Source of the DNA: Neomoorella carbonis
GTDB taxonomy: Bacteria; Bacillota; DSM-521; Neomoorellales; Neomoorellaceae
DNA: 64,000 nucleotides
NCBI RefSeq assembly: GCF_045278715.1
Contig: NZ_CP136420.1
Location: forward strand, 806,001 to 870,000
Direction of reading: 5' to 3'
The notes beneath the pieces were generated by a model. The model ran no database searches and had not been told where the DNA came from. It saw only the letters and a list, made by a program, of their open reading frames with translations. This document shows, in pieces, positions 25,475 to 31,700 of this stretch (positions are counted from its first letter, which is position 1; each line of letters starts with the position of its first letter). A program made the translations under genes and the position numbers.

Positions 25475-26304
25475 TGGCTGAAACAGCGCGGGTCAACCCC
25501 CTGGTACCCAGGACGGGGCGCATTATCAAGATCGTGGACGAGACGCCCGATGTCAAGACTTTCCACGTCACTACCGACAGCGGCAAGCCCTTTACGCCCC
25601 TGCCGGGGCAGCTGGCCATGCTCTCCCTGCTGGACGTGGGGGAGGCCATGTTCTCCATTACTTCCCAGGGACCGGAGCACCTGGAACTGGCCATTAAAAG
25701 GGTCGGCATGCTGACCGATGCCCTCCATGAAGCCGAAGAAGGACAGACGGTAGGCATCCGGGGGCCCTATGGCAACGGCTTTCCCGTGGAGGACCTTAAA
25801 GGCAAGGACCTGCTCTTCATCGGCGGCGGTATCGGCCTGGCGCCGGTACGTTCCCTGATTAATTACTGCATTGAGCACCGGCAGGATTACGGCCACCTGT
25901 GGATCATCTACGGCGCCCGCTCGCCGGCCGATCTGTGCTTTAAAGACGACCTCTTTAACAACTGGCCCAAGGTGGAGAACTGCCGGGTCGACGTGACGGT
26001 GGATAAAGGCGACGCCGACTGGAAAGGCCATGAGGGTTTTGTGCCGGCCTTCGTGGAAGAGCTGCACCCGGATCCGGCGGGGAGAGTAGCCATCATTTGC
26101 GGTCCACCCATTATGATCAAGTTTGTCCTCCAGTCCATGGAGAAGCTGGGGTATAAAGACGACCAGATTATTACCACCCTGGAAATGCGCATGAAGTGCG
26201 GCATCGGCAAGTGCGGCCGCTGCAATCTGGGCAGCTGCTACGTCTGTCTGGACGGCCCCGTTTTCACCCTGGCCCAGCTGAAGCAGCTGCCGAACGAGTA
26301 TTAA
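25474..26304 (+). CDS. flxA: FlxA-type FAD/NAD(P)-binding oxidoreductase subunit
   Basis: 276 residues of the ferredoxin-NADP reductase superfamily. An FAD-binding barrel contains MFSITSQGPEHLELAIKRVG, the NAD(P) domain has FIGGGIGLAPVRSLI and ICGPPIMIKF, and the C-terminus has a [2Fe-2S] site CGIGKCGRCNLGSCYVC. It is likely the pyridine-nucleotide entry point of an HdrABC-FlxABCD complex, linking NADH or NADPH to ferredoxin and an HdrB substrate by flavin bifurcation at HdrA. It is the last gene of the operon. Confidence 0.88.
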   Translation: MAETARVNPLVPRTGRIIKIVDETPDVKTFHVTTDSGKPFTPLPGQLAMLSLLDVGEAMFSITSQGPEHLELAIKRVGMLTDALHEAEEGQTVGIRGPYGNGFPVEDLKGKDLLFIGGGIGLAPVRSLINYCIEHRQDYGHLWIIYGARSPADLCFKDDLFNNWPKVENCRVDVTVDKGDADWKGHEGFVPAFVEELHPDPAGRVAIICGPPIMIKFVLQSMEKLGYKDDQIITTLEMRMKCGIGKCGRCNLGSCYVCLDGPVFTLAQLKQLPNEY

Positions 26305-26337
26305 GTCTCAAGTTTAGTTAATGCCGATCATGTAAAG

Positions 26338-26593
26338 GGCTGGCGTATGTCCCGGAGCCGTGAATAGCGGAGCGCCGGTAACAGGACAGGCGAGGTGAGG
26401 TTACCGTTGCCGACGCCGAGGACGCCTGAGCGCGCCTTTGAGAGGGGACAAAGGCCGACTCATAGAAGGATAAAAGCCTGCGGAACCAGGAGCCTGTTCA
26501 TTGGCAATCCGCAGGCGGCGTTGCAACGGTCCGAACCGAGCCGTCGTCCTGTCGGCGCGCAGCTTCTGAACGGCGAAGGGACATGCGCCAGCC
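26338..26593 (+). repeat. Dispersed structured element, class A copy 2
   Basis: A 256-nt element bounded by GGCTGGCGTATGTCCC (26338-26353) and GGGACATGCGCCAGCC (26578-26593): 16 pairs, one a T-G wobble. The internal helix is GCGCCG + ACAGGAC (26372-26377, 26381-26387) with GTCCTGT + CGGCGC (26546-26558). Relative to copy 1, one A-T pair of this helix has become G-C. The element fills most of the 303-bp gap between flxA and the PHP gene and stops two bases before the latter's AAAGGAG ribosome site. Confidence 0.8.
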
Positions 26594-26607
26594 AAAAGGA
26601 GCTAACC

Positions 26608-27363
26608 ATGCCAGCAGACTACCATATTCACGGGCTGGCCCATGTGGGGCCGCCCCATACCGTCGAACGCCTCTTACCATATGTAGAAGCAGCCAGAGCT
26701 GCCGGCCTCACGGAAATAGGTTTTGCCGACCACGACCGCTACCTGGAAGGCCTCGATTTCAGCGTCTTTCCCGAGTTGGAGCGGGTAACCGGGATGCCCG
26801 TCCGCGCCGGGCTGGAGGTGGACTTCCGGCCCGGCAAAGACCACCGGCGGGAACTGGCCGGCCGACCCTGGGATTACCTCATTGGCTCGGTCCACGCCAT
26901 CAATGACTGGGATTTCGACCGCCCGGGCCAGGAGGCGGGCTTTAACGCCTGGGATATAGACGAGCTCTATATCACCTATTTCGACCTGGTGGCCCGGGCC
27001 GCGGCGACGGGTCTCTTCCAGATCATCGGCCACCTGGACCTGATCAAAATTTACGGCCACCGGCCCCGGAAGCCGGTGCTGGAGCTGGCCGAACCGGCCC
27101 TCCAGGCTGTTGCCAAGCATGGTGCAGCCATGGAGGTTAATACTGCCGGGATATTTAAACCGGTGGGGGAGATCTACCCGGCCCGGGAACTCCTGGAGCG
27201 GGCCTTTAGCCTCAATATCCCTGTAACCATCGGGTCTGATGCCCACGCTCCCGGCGAGGTGGCCCGGGAACGGGAACAGGCGCGGGAGCTCTTGCGGCGG
27301 GTCGGTTATACCTGCGTGGCCACTTTCTGCCGCCAGGAGATGGCGACGGAACCTATAGACTAG
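26608..27363 (+). CDS. PHP-domain phosphoesterase, histidinol-phosphatase (HisK)-like
   Basis: 251 residues of the PHP metal-dependent phosphoesterase fold. Metal ligands are visible in DYHIHG (motif I), EIGFADHDRY, AGLEVDF, IGSVHAI, IIGHLDL and TIGSDAHAP. The family includes histidinol-phosphatase, but no other histidine gene lies nearby, so the substrate is uncertain. ATG at 26608 follows AAAGGAG; a longer in-frame reading from 26395 runs through the repeat and is rejected. Confidence 0.85.
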   Translation: MPADYHIHGLAHVGPPHTVERLLPYVEAARAAGLTEIGFADHDRYLEGLDFSVFPELERVTGMPVRAGLEVDFRPGKDHRRELAGRPWDYLIGSVHAINDWDFDRPGQEAGFNAWDIDELYITYFDLVARAAATGLFQIIGHLDLIKIYGHRPRKPVLELAEPALQAVAKHGAAMEVNTAGIFKPVGEIYPARELLERAFSLNIPVTIGSDAHAPGEVAREREQARELLRRVGYTCVATFCRQEMATEPID

Positions 27364-27371
27364 ATAGACCC

Positions 27372-27400
27372 TTGACAGCCGACCCAACTCTCTTTATGAT
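27372..27400 (+). promoter_or_regulatory. Sigma-A promoter of the riboswitch-transporter unit
   Basis: TTGACA (27372-27377), 17 bases, TATGAT (27395-27400). Transcription would begin near 27407, just before the riboswitch. Confidence 0.85.
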
Positions 27401-27415
27401 AAAATAGAGAAAATT

Positions 27416-27513
27416 GCGGTTCAAGGGGAGTAGCCCCGGATATTCCGGTACCAGGTTCGTCAGCACGGCTGCCAAGCCCGGGCCTGGTAGGTAACGCGCG
27501 AGACCTTCACCGC
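27416..27513 (+). ncRNA. yybP-ykoY manganese riboswitch
   Basis: The conserved landmarks of the Mn2+-sensing yybP-ykoY aptamer are present in order: AAGGGGAGTAGCC (27423 on), GTCAGCACGGCTGCC, CCCGGGCCTGG, GTAACGC and GCGAGACCTT. The outer stem pairs GCGG (27416) and AAGG with CCTT and CCGC (27504-27513). It controls the exchanger-family gene downstream. The CCTT of the outer stem is also the 5' foot of the following terminator, so ligand binding should prevent termination (an ON switch). Confidence 0.92.
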
Positions 27514-27538
27514 CCGCAAGGGCGATGAGGGTTTTTTT
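27504..27538 (+). terminator. Riboswitch-controlled intrinsic terminator
   Basis: CCTTCACCGCCC, loop GCAA, GGGCGATGAGGG, then TTTTTTT. Eleven of twelve pairs form (one C-A mismatch, one T-G). It competes with the aptamer outer stem for CCTT. Confidence 0.85.
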
Positions 27539-27594
27539 ATTACCCTCATTGAAGCCTGATAATCAGGAGATATTATACGATAAGGGGAGAAACT

Positions 27595-28602
27595 ATGCTG
27601 GATGTAGTCTTGCTTTTAGTCAGCCTGGGGGTTATCCTTTTAGGGGCAGAAGGTTTTACCAACGGTGTCGAATGGCTGGGTAAGAAACTGAAACTAACAG
27701 AAGGCGCCGTGGGGAGCATCCTGGCAGCCGTGGGTACCGCCCTGCCGGAGACCATGATCCCGATTGTGGCCATTCTTTTCGGCGGTGGCGGCCATGCCGG
27801 AGAAGAGATAGGCATCGGTGCCATCCTGGGGGCGCCCTTCATGCTCAGTACCCTGGCCTTCTTCATCACAGGTATCGCTGTGATTGCCTATCGCAGCCGC
27901 CGGCCCAATTTCCCCAGGATGAACCTGGATACCACGACCATGGGCCGCGATTTAAGTTTCTTTCTCCTTGTTTATAGTGTGGCCGTCCTGGCTTCTTTCC
28001 TGGGGGCCCACATCTGGAAGCAAATAATCGCTATTGGGCTGGTAATAGCCTATGCTATCTATGCTTACCTGACGGTTACCAACGGCCATACCCTGGAAGA
28101 AGGGGAAGAGCTGAACCCCCTTTACCTGGCCCGGAAGGCAGCTGAACCGGCTACGGCGGTTATTTTAGCCCAGGTTATTCTGTCCCTGGGGTTGATTGTC
28201 GGCGGTGCCCGGCTCTTCGTCAACGGGGTGGAAGACCTGGCGCGGATTATGGGTATCCCGCCCTTTGTCCTGGCCCTCATTATTGCTCCGATAGCTACGG
28301 AGTTACCGGAAAAATTTAACAGCATCATCTGGGTGGGCCGCGGCAAGGATACCCTGGCCCTGGGCAATATTACCGGTGCTATGGTCTTCCAGAGTTCGGT
28401 GATCCCGGCGGTGGGTATCACCATGACCAGCTGGGAGTTAACCCAGGGAGCGTTAATCAGTGCCATCCTGGCTATTGTCTCGGCCGGCCTGGTGTTCCTC
28501 CAGATTAGCCGCAAGAAATACCTGACGCCCTACACCCTGGTAAGTGGCGGTGCTTTCTACAGCATCTTTGTCCTCCTGGTTATTAGTGGCTTTATCCGCT
28601 AA
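27595..28602 (+). CDS. Na+/Ca2+ exchanger-family transporter, probable Mn2+ exporter
   Basis: 335 residues, about ten membrane helices, with the two alpha repeats of the CaCA superfamily: GSILAAVGTALPETM near residue 42 and IIAPIATELPEKFNSI near residue 235. Both repeats carry an acidic residue expected to bind the cation. The yybP-ykoY riboswitch upstream suggests that manganese induces the gene, so its main cargo may be Mn2+ rather than Ca2+; this is inference from regulation. RBS AGGGGAG precedes the ATG. Confidence 0.88.
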   Translation: MLDVVLLLVSLGVILLGAEGFTNGVEWLGKKLKLTEGAVGSILAAVGTALPETMIPIVAILFGGGGHAGEEIGIGAILGAPFMLSTLAFFITGIAVIAYRSRRPNFPRMNLDTTTMGRDLSFFLLVYSVAVLASFLGAHIWKQIIAIGLVIAYAIYAYLTVTNGHTLEEGEELNPLYLARKAAEPATAVILAQVILSLGLIVGGARLFVNGVEDLARIMGIPPFVLALIIAPIATELPEKFNSIIWVGRGKDTLALGNITGAMVFQSSVIPAVGITMTSWELTQGALISAILAIVSAGLVFLQISRKKYLTPYTLVSGGAFYSIFVLLVISGFIR

Positions 28603-28613
28603 ATGACAGGAAA

Positions 28614-28641
28614 AACCCGGTGCGCAGGCGCCGGGTTTTTT
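28614..28641 (+). terminator. Intrinsic terminator after the exchanger gene
   Basis: ACCCGGTGC, short loop, GCGCCGGGT followed by TTTTTT just past the transporter stop. Confidence 0.85.
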
Positions 28642-28675
28642 AGTATACTGGAGCAGGAAGGATGGTGACCTTAAC

Positions 28676-29962
28676 ATGCCCCGGGTAATCGTGGTAGGAG
28701 GAGGATGGGCGGGTTGTGCGGCAGCTTTGGCCGCCCGCCAGGCAGGCGCGGAGGTAATCCTCCTGGAGCGAACGGATATGCTCCTGGGTACCGGTCTGGT
28801 GGGGGGGATTATGCGTAATAACGGCCGCTTTACGGCGGCGGAGGAAATGATTGCCCTGGGCGGGGGGAGGTTGTTCGAGCTTTGCGATAACGTTGCCCGG
28901 CACCGCAACATCCATTTTGCCGGCCACCGTCATGCCTGGCTTTACGACGTGGCCCGCGTTGAACCCCTGGTCCGGCAGGTTTTGCAGGAGGCCGGCGTCG
29001 AGGTGCGCACTTTAAGCCGGGTGACTGCCGTCCAGGTGGCGGGCAACAGCCTCCAGGCCGTCCGTACCGAGGGGGGACGGACTTACCACGGTGAGGCCTT
29101 TATCGACGCTACCGGTACGGCGGGGCCGCCGGCCAACTGCCGCCGTTACGGCAATGGGTGTGCCATGTGCATCTATCGCTGCCCCGCCTTTGGCGGCCGT
29201 GTGGCCCTTTCCGCCCTGGCAGGGGTGAAGGAATACGCGGCCCTGAGGCGTGGTGGCGGCCGCGGCGCCTTAAGCGGGTCCTGCAAGCTCCATAAAGGTT
29301 CCCTGGCGCCCTGGCTGGTGTCCGAGCTGGAGGAAAAGGGAGTGGCCGTCCTTCCGGTGCCGTCGGATTTGCCGGGTAAAGGCGAACTGCTCCAGCGCAA
29401 GGCCTGCCAGCAGTATGCCCTGCCCGACTATGCAGCCAACGTCATCCTCCTGGATACCGGTCACGCCAAACTCATGGCTCCCTTTTTCCCCCTGGAAGCC
29501 CTGCGCCGGGTAGCCGGCCTGGAAAACGCCCGCTTTGAAGATCCATATGCCGGCGGCACCGGCAATGCGGTACGCTTCCTGGCCATGGCACCCCGGGATG
29601 ATACATTAAAGGTCCAGGGACTGGCCAATGTTTTTTGTGCCGGGGAAAAGGCCGGTCCCTTCGTCGGCCATACCGAGGCCATTGTCACCGGGACCCTGGC
29701 CGGTCATAACGCTGTGCGCCTCCTGGCAGGGAGGGAACTCCTGGTTTTGCCTTCCACCCTGGCTGTAGGTGATATAATTGCCTATGCCAGCCGCCAGGTA
29801 GATAAGGGCGATGGGCTCTACCAGCGTTTTACCTTTTCCGGTTCCGTTTATTTTGAGCGCATGCAAAATCTGGCACTCTACACTACCGACCGGGAGGTTA
29901 TCAGGAAGAGGGTGGCCGACCTGGCGGGGATTTTTTCTGTACCGTTGTTAGGGAGGAAATAG
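28676..29962 (+). CDS. FAD-dependent oxidoreductase with Cys-rich motif
   Basis: 428 residues. The N-terminal FAD motif GGGWAGCAAALAARQAGAEV and LLERTDMLLGTGLVGGIMRN place it in the FAD-dependent oxidoreductase group. A CAMCIYRCPAFGGRVALSAL segment near residue 160 may bind a metal or hold redox thiols, and FCAGEKAGPFVGHTEAIVTG near 325 resembles the second FAD contact in TrmFO/GidA-like proteins. Substrate unknown. It stands alone between a terminator and a small repeat element. Confidence 0.75.
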   Translation: MPRVIVVGGGWAGCAAALAARQAGAEVILLERTDMLLGTGLVGGIMRNNGRFTAAEEMIALGGGRLFELCDNVARHRNIHFAGHRHAWLYDVARVEPLVRQVLQEAGVEVRTLSRVTAVQVAGNSLQAVRTEGGRTYHGEAFIDATGTAGPPANCRRYGNGCAMCIYRCPAFGGRVALSALAGVKEYAALRRGGGRGALSGSCKLHKGSLAPWLVSELEEKGVAVLPVPSDLPGKGELLQRKACQQYALPDYAANVILLDTGHAKLMAPFFPLEALRRVAGLENARFEDPYAGGTGNAVRFLAMAPRDDTLKVQGLANVFCAGEKAGPFVGHTEAIVTGTLAGHNAVRLLAGRELLVLPSTLAVGDIIAYASRQVDKGDGLYQRFTFSGSVYFERMQNLALYTTDREVIRKRVADLAGIFSVPLLGRK

Positions 29963-30019
29963 GCGCCAAGTGCCGAATAAAATTAGTGGCGAGCCACCAT
30001 TATTGAGAGTATAAAATGA

Positions 30020-30062
30020 CAGGCTGGCATTTGTCGGAAGCGAGCGCGACAATGCCAGCCTG
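30020..30062. repeat. Minimal class B element (terminal stem only)
   Basis: CAGGCTGGCATTTGTCG, loop GAAGCGAGCG, CGACAATGCCAGCCTG: the same terminal stem as the element at 9398, including the extra T in TTT opposite AA, but with the interior replaced by a 10-nt loop. The right flank (GATAGAGTTATTTTG) also resembles that of the 9398 copy (GATAAAGCTATTTTG). Confidence 0.7.
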
Positions 30063-30095
30063 CGATAGAGTTATTTTGGTGAGGAGAGAAACCTT

Positions 30096-30767
30096 TTGAC
30101 TGCAGAATTGCTGGCCCTGTTTACGACCGCCTTCATGGTAGGGCTTTCCGGCGCCCTGATGCCGGGACCTTTGTTAACCCTGGCCATCGAAGAAAGTACC
30201 CGGCGGGGAGCCGGCGCCGGCCCTCTCCTGGTCCTGGGTCACGGCTTCCTGGAATTACTTATGCTGTTCCTGCTCCTCCTCGGCCTGGGGAGCTTCCTGG
30301 CCCATCCCACGGTGAGCCGGGTGGTAGCCGTCCTGGGAGGGGCAGTATTGCTTTGGCTGGGAACAGGCATGATCCGCAGCGCCATGGCCGGCCGGCTCCA
30401 GTTTACCCTGCCGGGAGATAAAGATAATCTCCCGGCCCTGCCGCCGCGACCGGTTTTACGTACAGTAGCTGCCGGCAGTTTAATCAGCCTGGCCAATCCC
30501 TACTGGTTGCTCTGGTGGGCAACCATCGGCGCCGCCTTTGTCGCCCAGGCGGCCCGCCTTGGGGCCGGTGGGGTAGCTCTCTTTTTTAGCGGCCATATTT
30601 TATCAGACCTGGGCTGGTACTCGCTGGTTGCTGCCGGAGTAGCCGCCGGCCGCCGCGTTATCAGCCAGCGGGCCTACCGGTATTTAATCCTCGCCTGCGG
30701 GTTGTTCCTGCTGGTTTTAGGTATCCTCTTTATTGCGGCCGGTTACCGCGGCCAGATCAGCCTGTAA
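30096..30767 (+). CDS. LysE-family amino-acid/metabolite exporter
   Basis: 223 residues, about six membrane helices, with the LysE/RhtB signature GLSGALMPGPLLTLAIEES near the N-terminus and SLANPYWLLWWATIGAAF in the second half. Members export amino acids or related solutes; the substrate is not predictable here. TTG at 30096 follows GAGGAGAG. The next gene starts 21 bp downstream. Confidence 0.82.
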   Translation: MTAELLALFTTAFMVGLSGALMPGPLLTLAIEESTRRGAGAGPLLVLGHGFLELLMLFLLLLGLGSFLAHPTVSRVVAVLGGAVLLWLGTGMIRSAMAGRLQFTLPGDKDNLPALPPRPVLRTVAAGSLISLANPYWLLWWATIGAAFVAQAARLGAGGVALFFSGHILSDLGWYSLVAAGVAAGRRVISQRAYRYLILACGLFLLVLGILFIAAGYRGQISL

Positions 30768-30788
30768 AAAGCGAGAGGTGATTCCCTG

Positions 30789-31151
30789 ATGGAAGTTTAT
30801 GATCGCGCCCATGAACTGGCCCGTGCTTTGAGCCGGAGCAATGAATATAGCGACTATCGCCTGGCCAGGGCCAAACTGGAAAGCAATCCCGCCAACCTTA
30901 ACATGCTGCGGGATTTCCGCCGGCGCCGGCTGGAGCTGGAGATGGCCGTTTTAAGCGGGAAGGAACCGGATCCGGCTTTAAAGCAGGCCGTGGAGGAAAG
31001 TTACCGCATTATCAGCCTCAATCCCTCCATAACAGCTTATCTCGCCGCGGAAGAAAGGGTGGCCCGGCTGCTGGCTGATATCCAGAAAATACTACTTGAT
31101 GCCATACCTGAATGGGGAAAAGATATAAGTGGCGACATTGACAAAAAGTAA
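30789..31151 (+). CDS. YlbF/YmcA family protein
   Basis: 120 residues, helical and charged, of the YlbF (Com_YlbF) family, with LARALSRSNEYSDYRLARAK, NPANLNMLRDFRRRRLELEM and a C-terminal helix. In Bacillus YlbF joins YmcA and YaaT in a complex affecting RNA processing, sporulation and competence. The promoter of the Fur gene lies across its last codons. Confidence 0.8.
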   Translation: MEVYDRAHELARALSRSNEYSDYRLARAKLESNPANLNMLRDFRRRRLELEMAVLSGKEPDPALKQAVEESYRIISLNPSITAYLAAEERVARLLADIQKILLDAIPEWGKDISGDIDKK

Positions 31152-31167
31152 AATGCTGGTTTATAAT
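31138..31167 (+). promoter_or_regulatory. Sigma-A promoter of the Fur-family gene
   Basis: TTGACA (31138-31143), 18 bases, TATAAT (31162-31167), both consensus hexamers. The -35 lies inside the end of the ylbF-like gene. The start of transcription, near 31174, rules out the upstream GTG at 31172 as start codon. Confidence 0.85.
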
Positions 31168-31172
31168 AAAAG

Positions 31173-31187
31173 TGATAATTGTTACCA
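31173..31187 (+). promoter_or_regulatory. Putative Fur/PerR-type operator
   Basis: TGATAAT-T-GTTACCA, a 7-1-7 inverted repeat close to the Fur-type TGATAAT-N-ATTATCA (right half 5 of 7), just after the -10 and over the expected transcription start. It suggests autoregulation. Confidence 0.55.
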
Positions 31188-31204
31188 ACAAGATGGTGAG
31201 GATT

Positions 31205-31606
31205 ATGGAGTCAGCAGGCAGGCGCATGACCAAACAGAAAAAAGTAATCCTGGATATCCTGCGTAATACCGATACTCACCCTACGGCCGACTGGATTTAT
31301 GCCCAGGCACGCAAAATTTTACCCGATATCAGCCTGGGAACTGTTTACCGTAACCTTGGGGTTTTAAAAGAAGCCGGCGAGATTATGGAATTAAATTACG
31401 GCAGCACCTACAGCCGTTACGACGGTAACCCGGAAAATCATTACCACTGTGTCTGCCTGGAATGTGGCCGCATTACAGACGTGGATATGCCGGTTCACCA
31501 TGAACTGGAAAAAGAGGCTGAAGCTAGCGGCTGCGGTAAAATTCTCTATCACCGCCTGGAATTTTATAGTATCTGCCCGGAATGCCAGCAGCAAAAGCAA
31601 GGCTAA
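31205..31606 (+). CDS. Fur-family metalloregulator (PerR/Fur-like)
   Basis: 133 residues: an N-terminal winged helix (GRRMTKQKKVILDILRNTD ... DISLGTVYRNLGVLKEAGEI) and a C-terminal metal domain with HYHCVCLECG and ICPEC, the two structural zinc CxxC pairs of the family, plus HxH ligands. Which metal or peroxide it senses cannot be fixed from this reading. ATG at 31205 is close behind GGTGAGG; ATG 31193 is an alternative. A consensus promoter, an operator-like site and a terminator frame it as a single-gene unit. Confidence 0.88.
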   Translation: MESAGRRMTKQKKVILDILRNTDTHPTADWIYAQARKILPDISLGTVYRNLGVLKEAGEIMELNYGSTYSRYDGNPENHYHCVCLECGRITDVDMPVHHELEKEAEASGCGKILYHRLEFYSICPECQQQKQG

Positions 31607-31636
31607 AACCAGGTGTATAAACCTGGTTATTTTTTT
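31607..31636 (+). terminator. Intrinsic terminator of the Fur-family gene
   Basis: AACCAGGT, loop GTATAA, ACCTGGTT then ATTTTTTT, immediately after the stop. Confidence 0.9.
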
Positions 31637-31700
31637 AAAGGATTTTCCCATTTAACCGAGAATTAAAATAAAGGCATTAATTGGGTTAGAGGTGGGGGCT

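Noticed and set aside
26395..26607. N-terminal extension of the PHP-domain gene
   Set aside because: It reads through the repeat element; the family start and ribosome site are at 26608.
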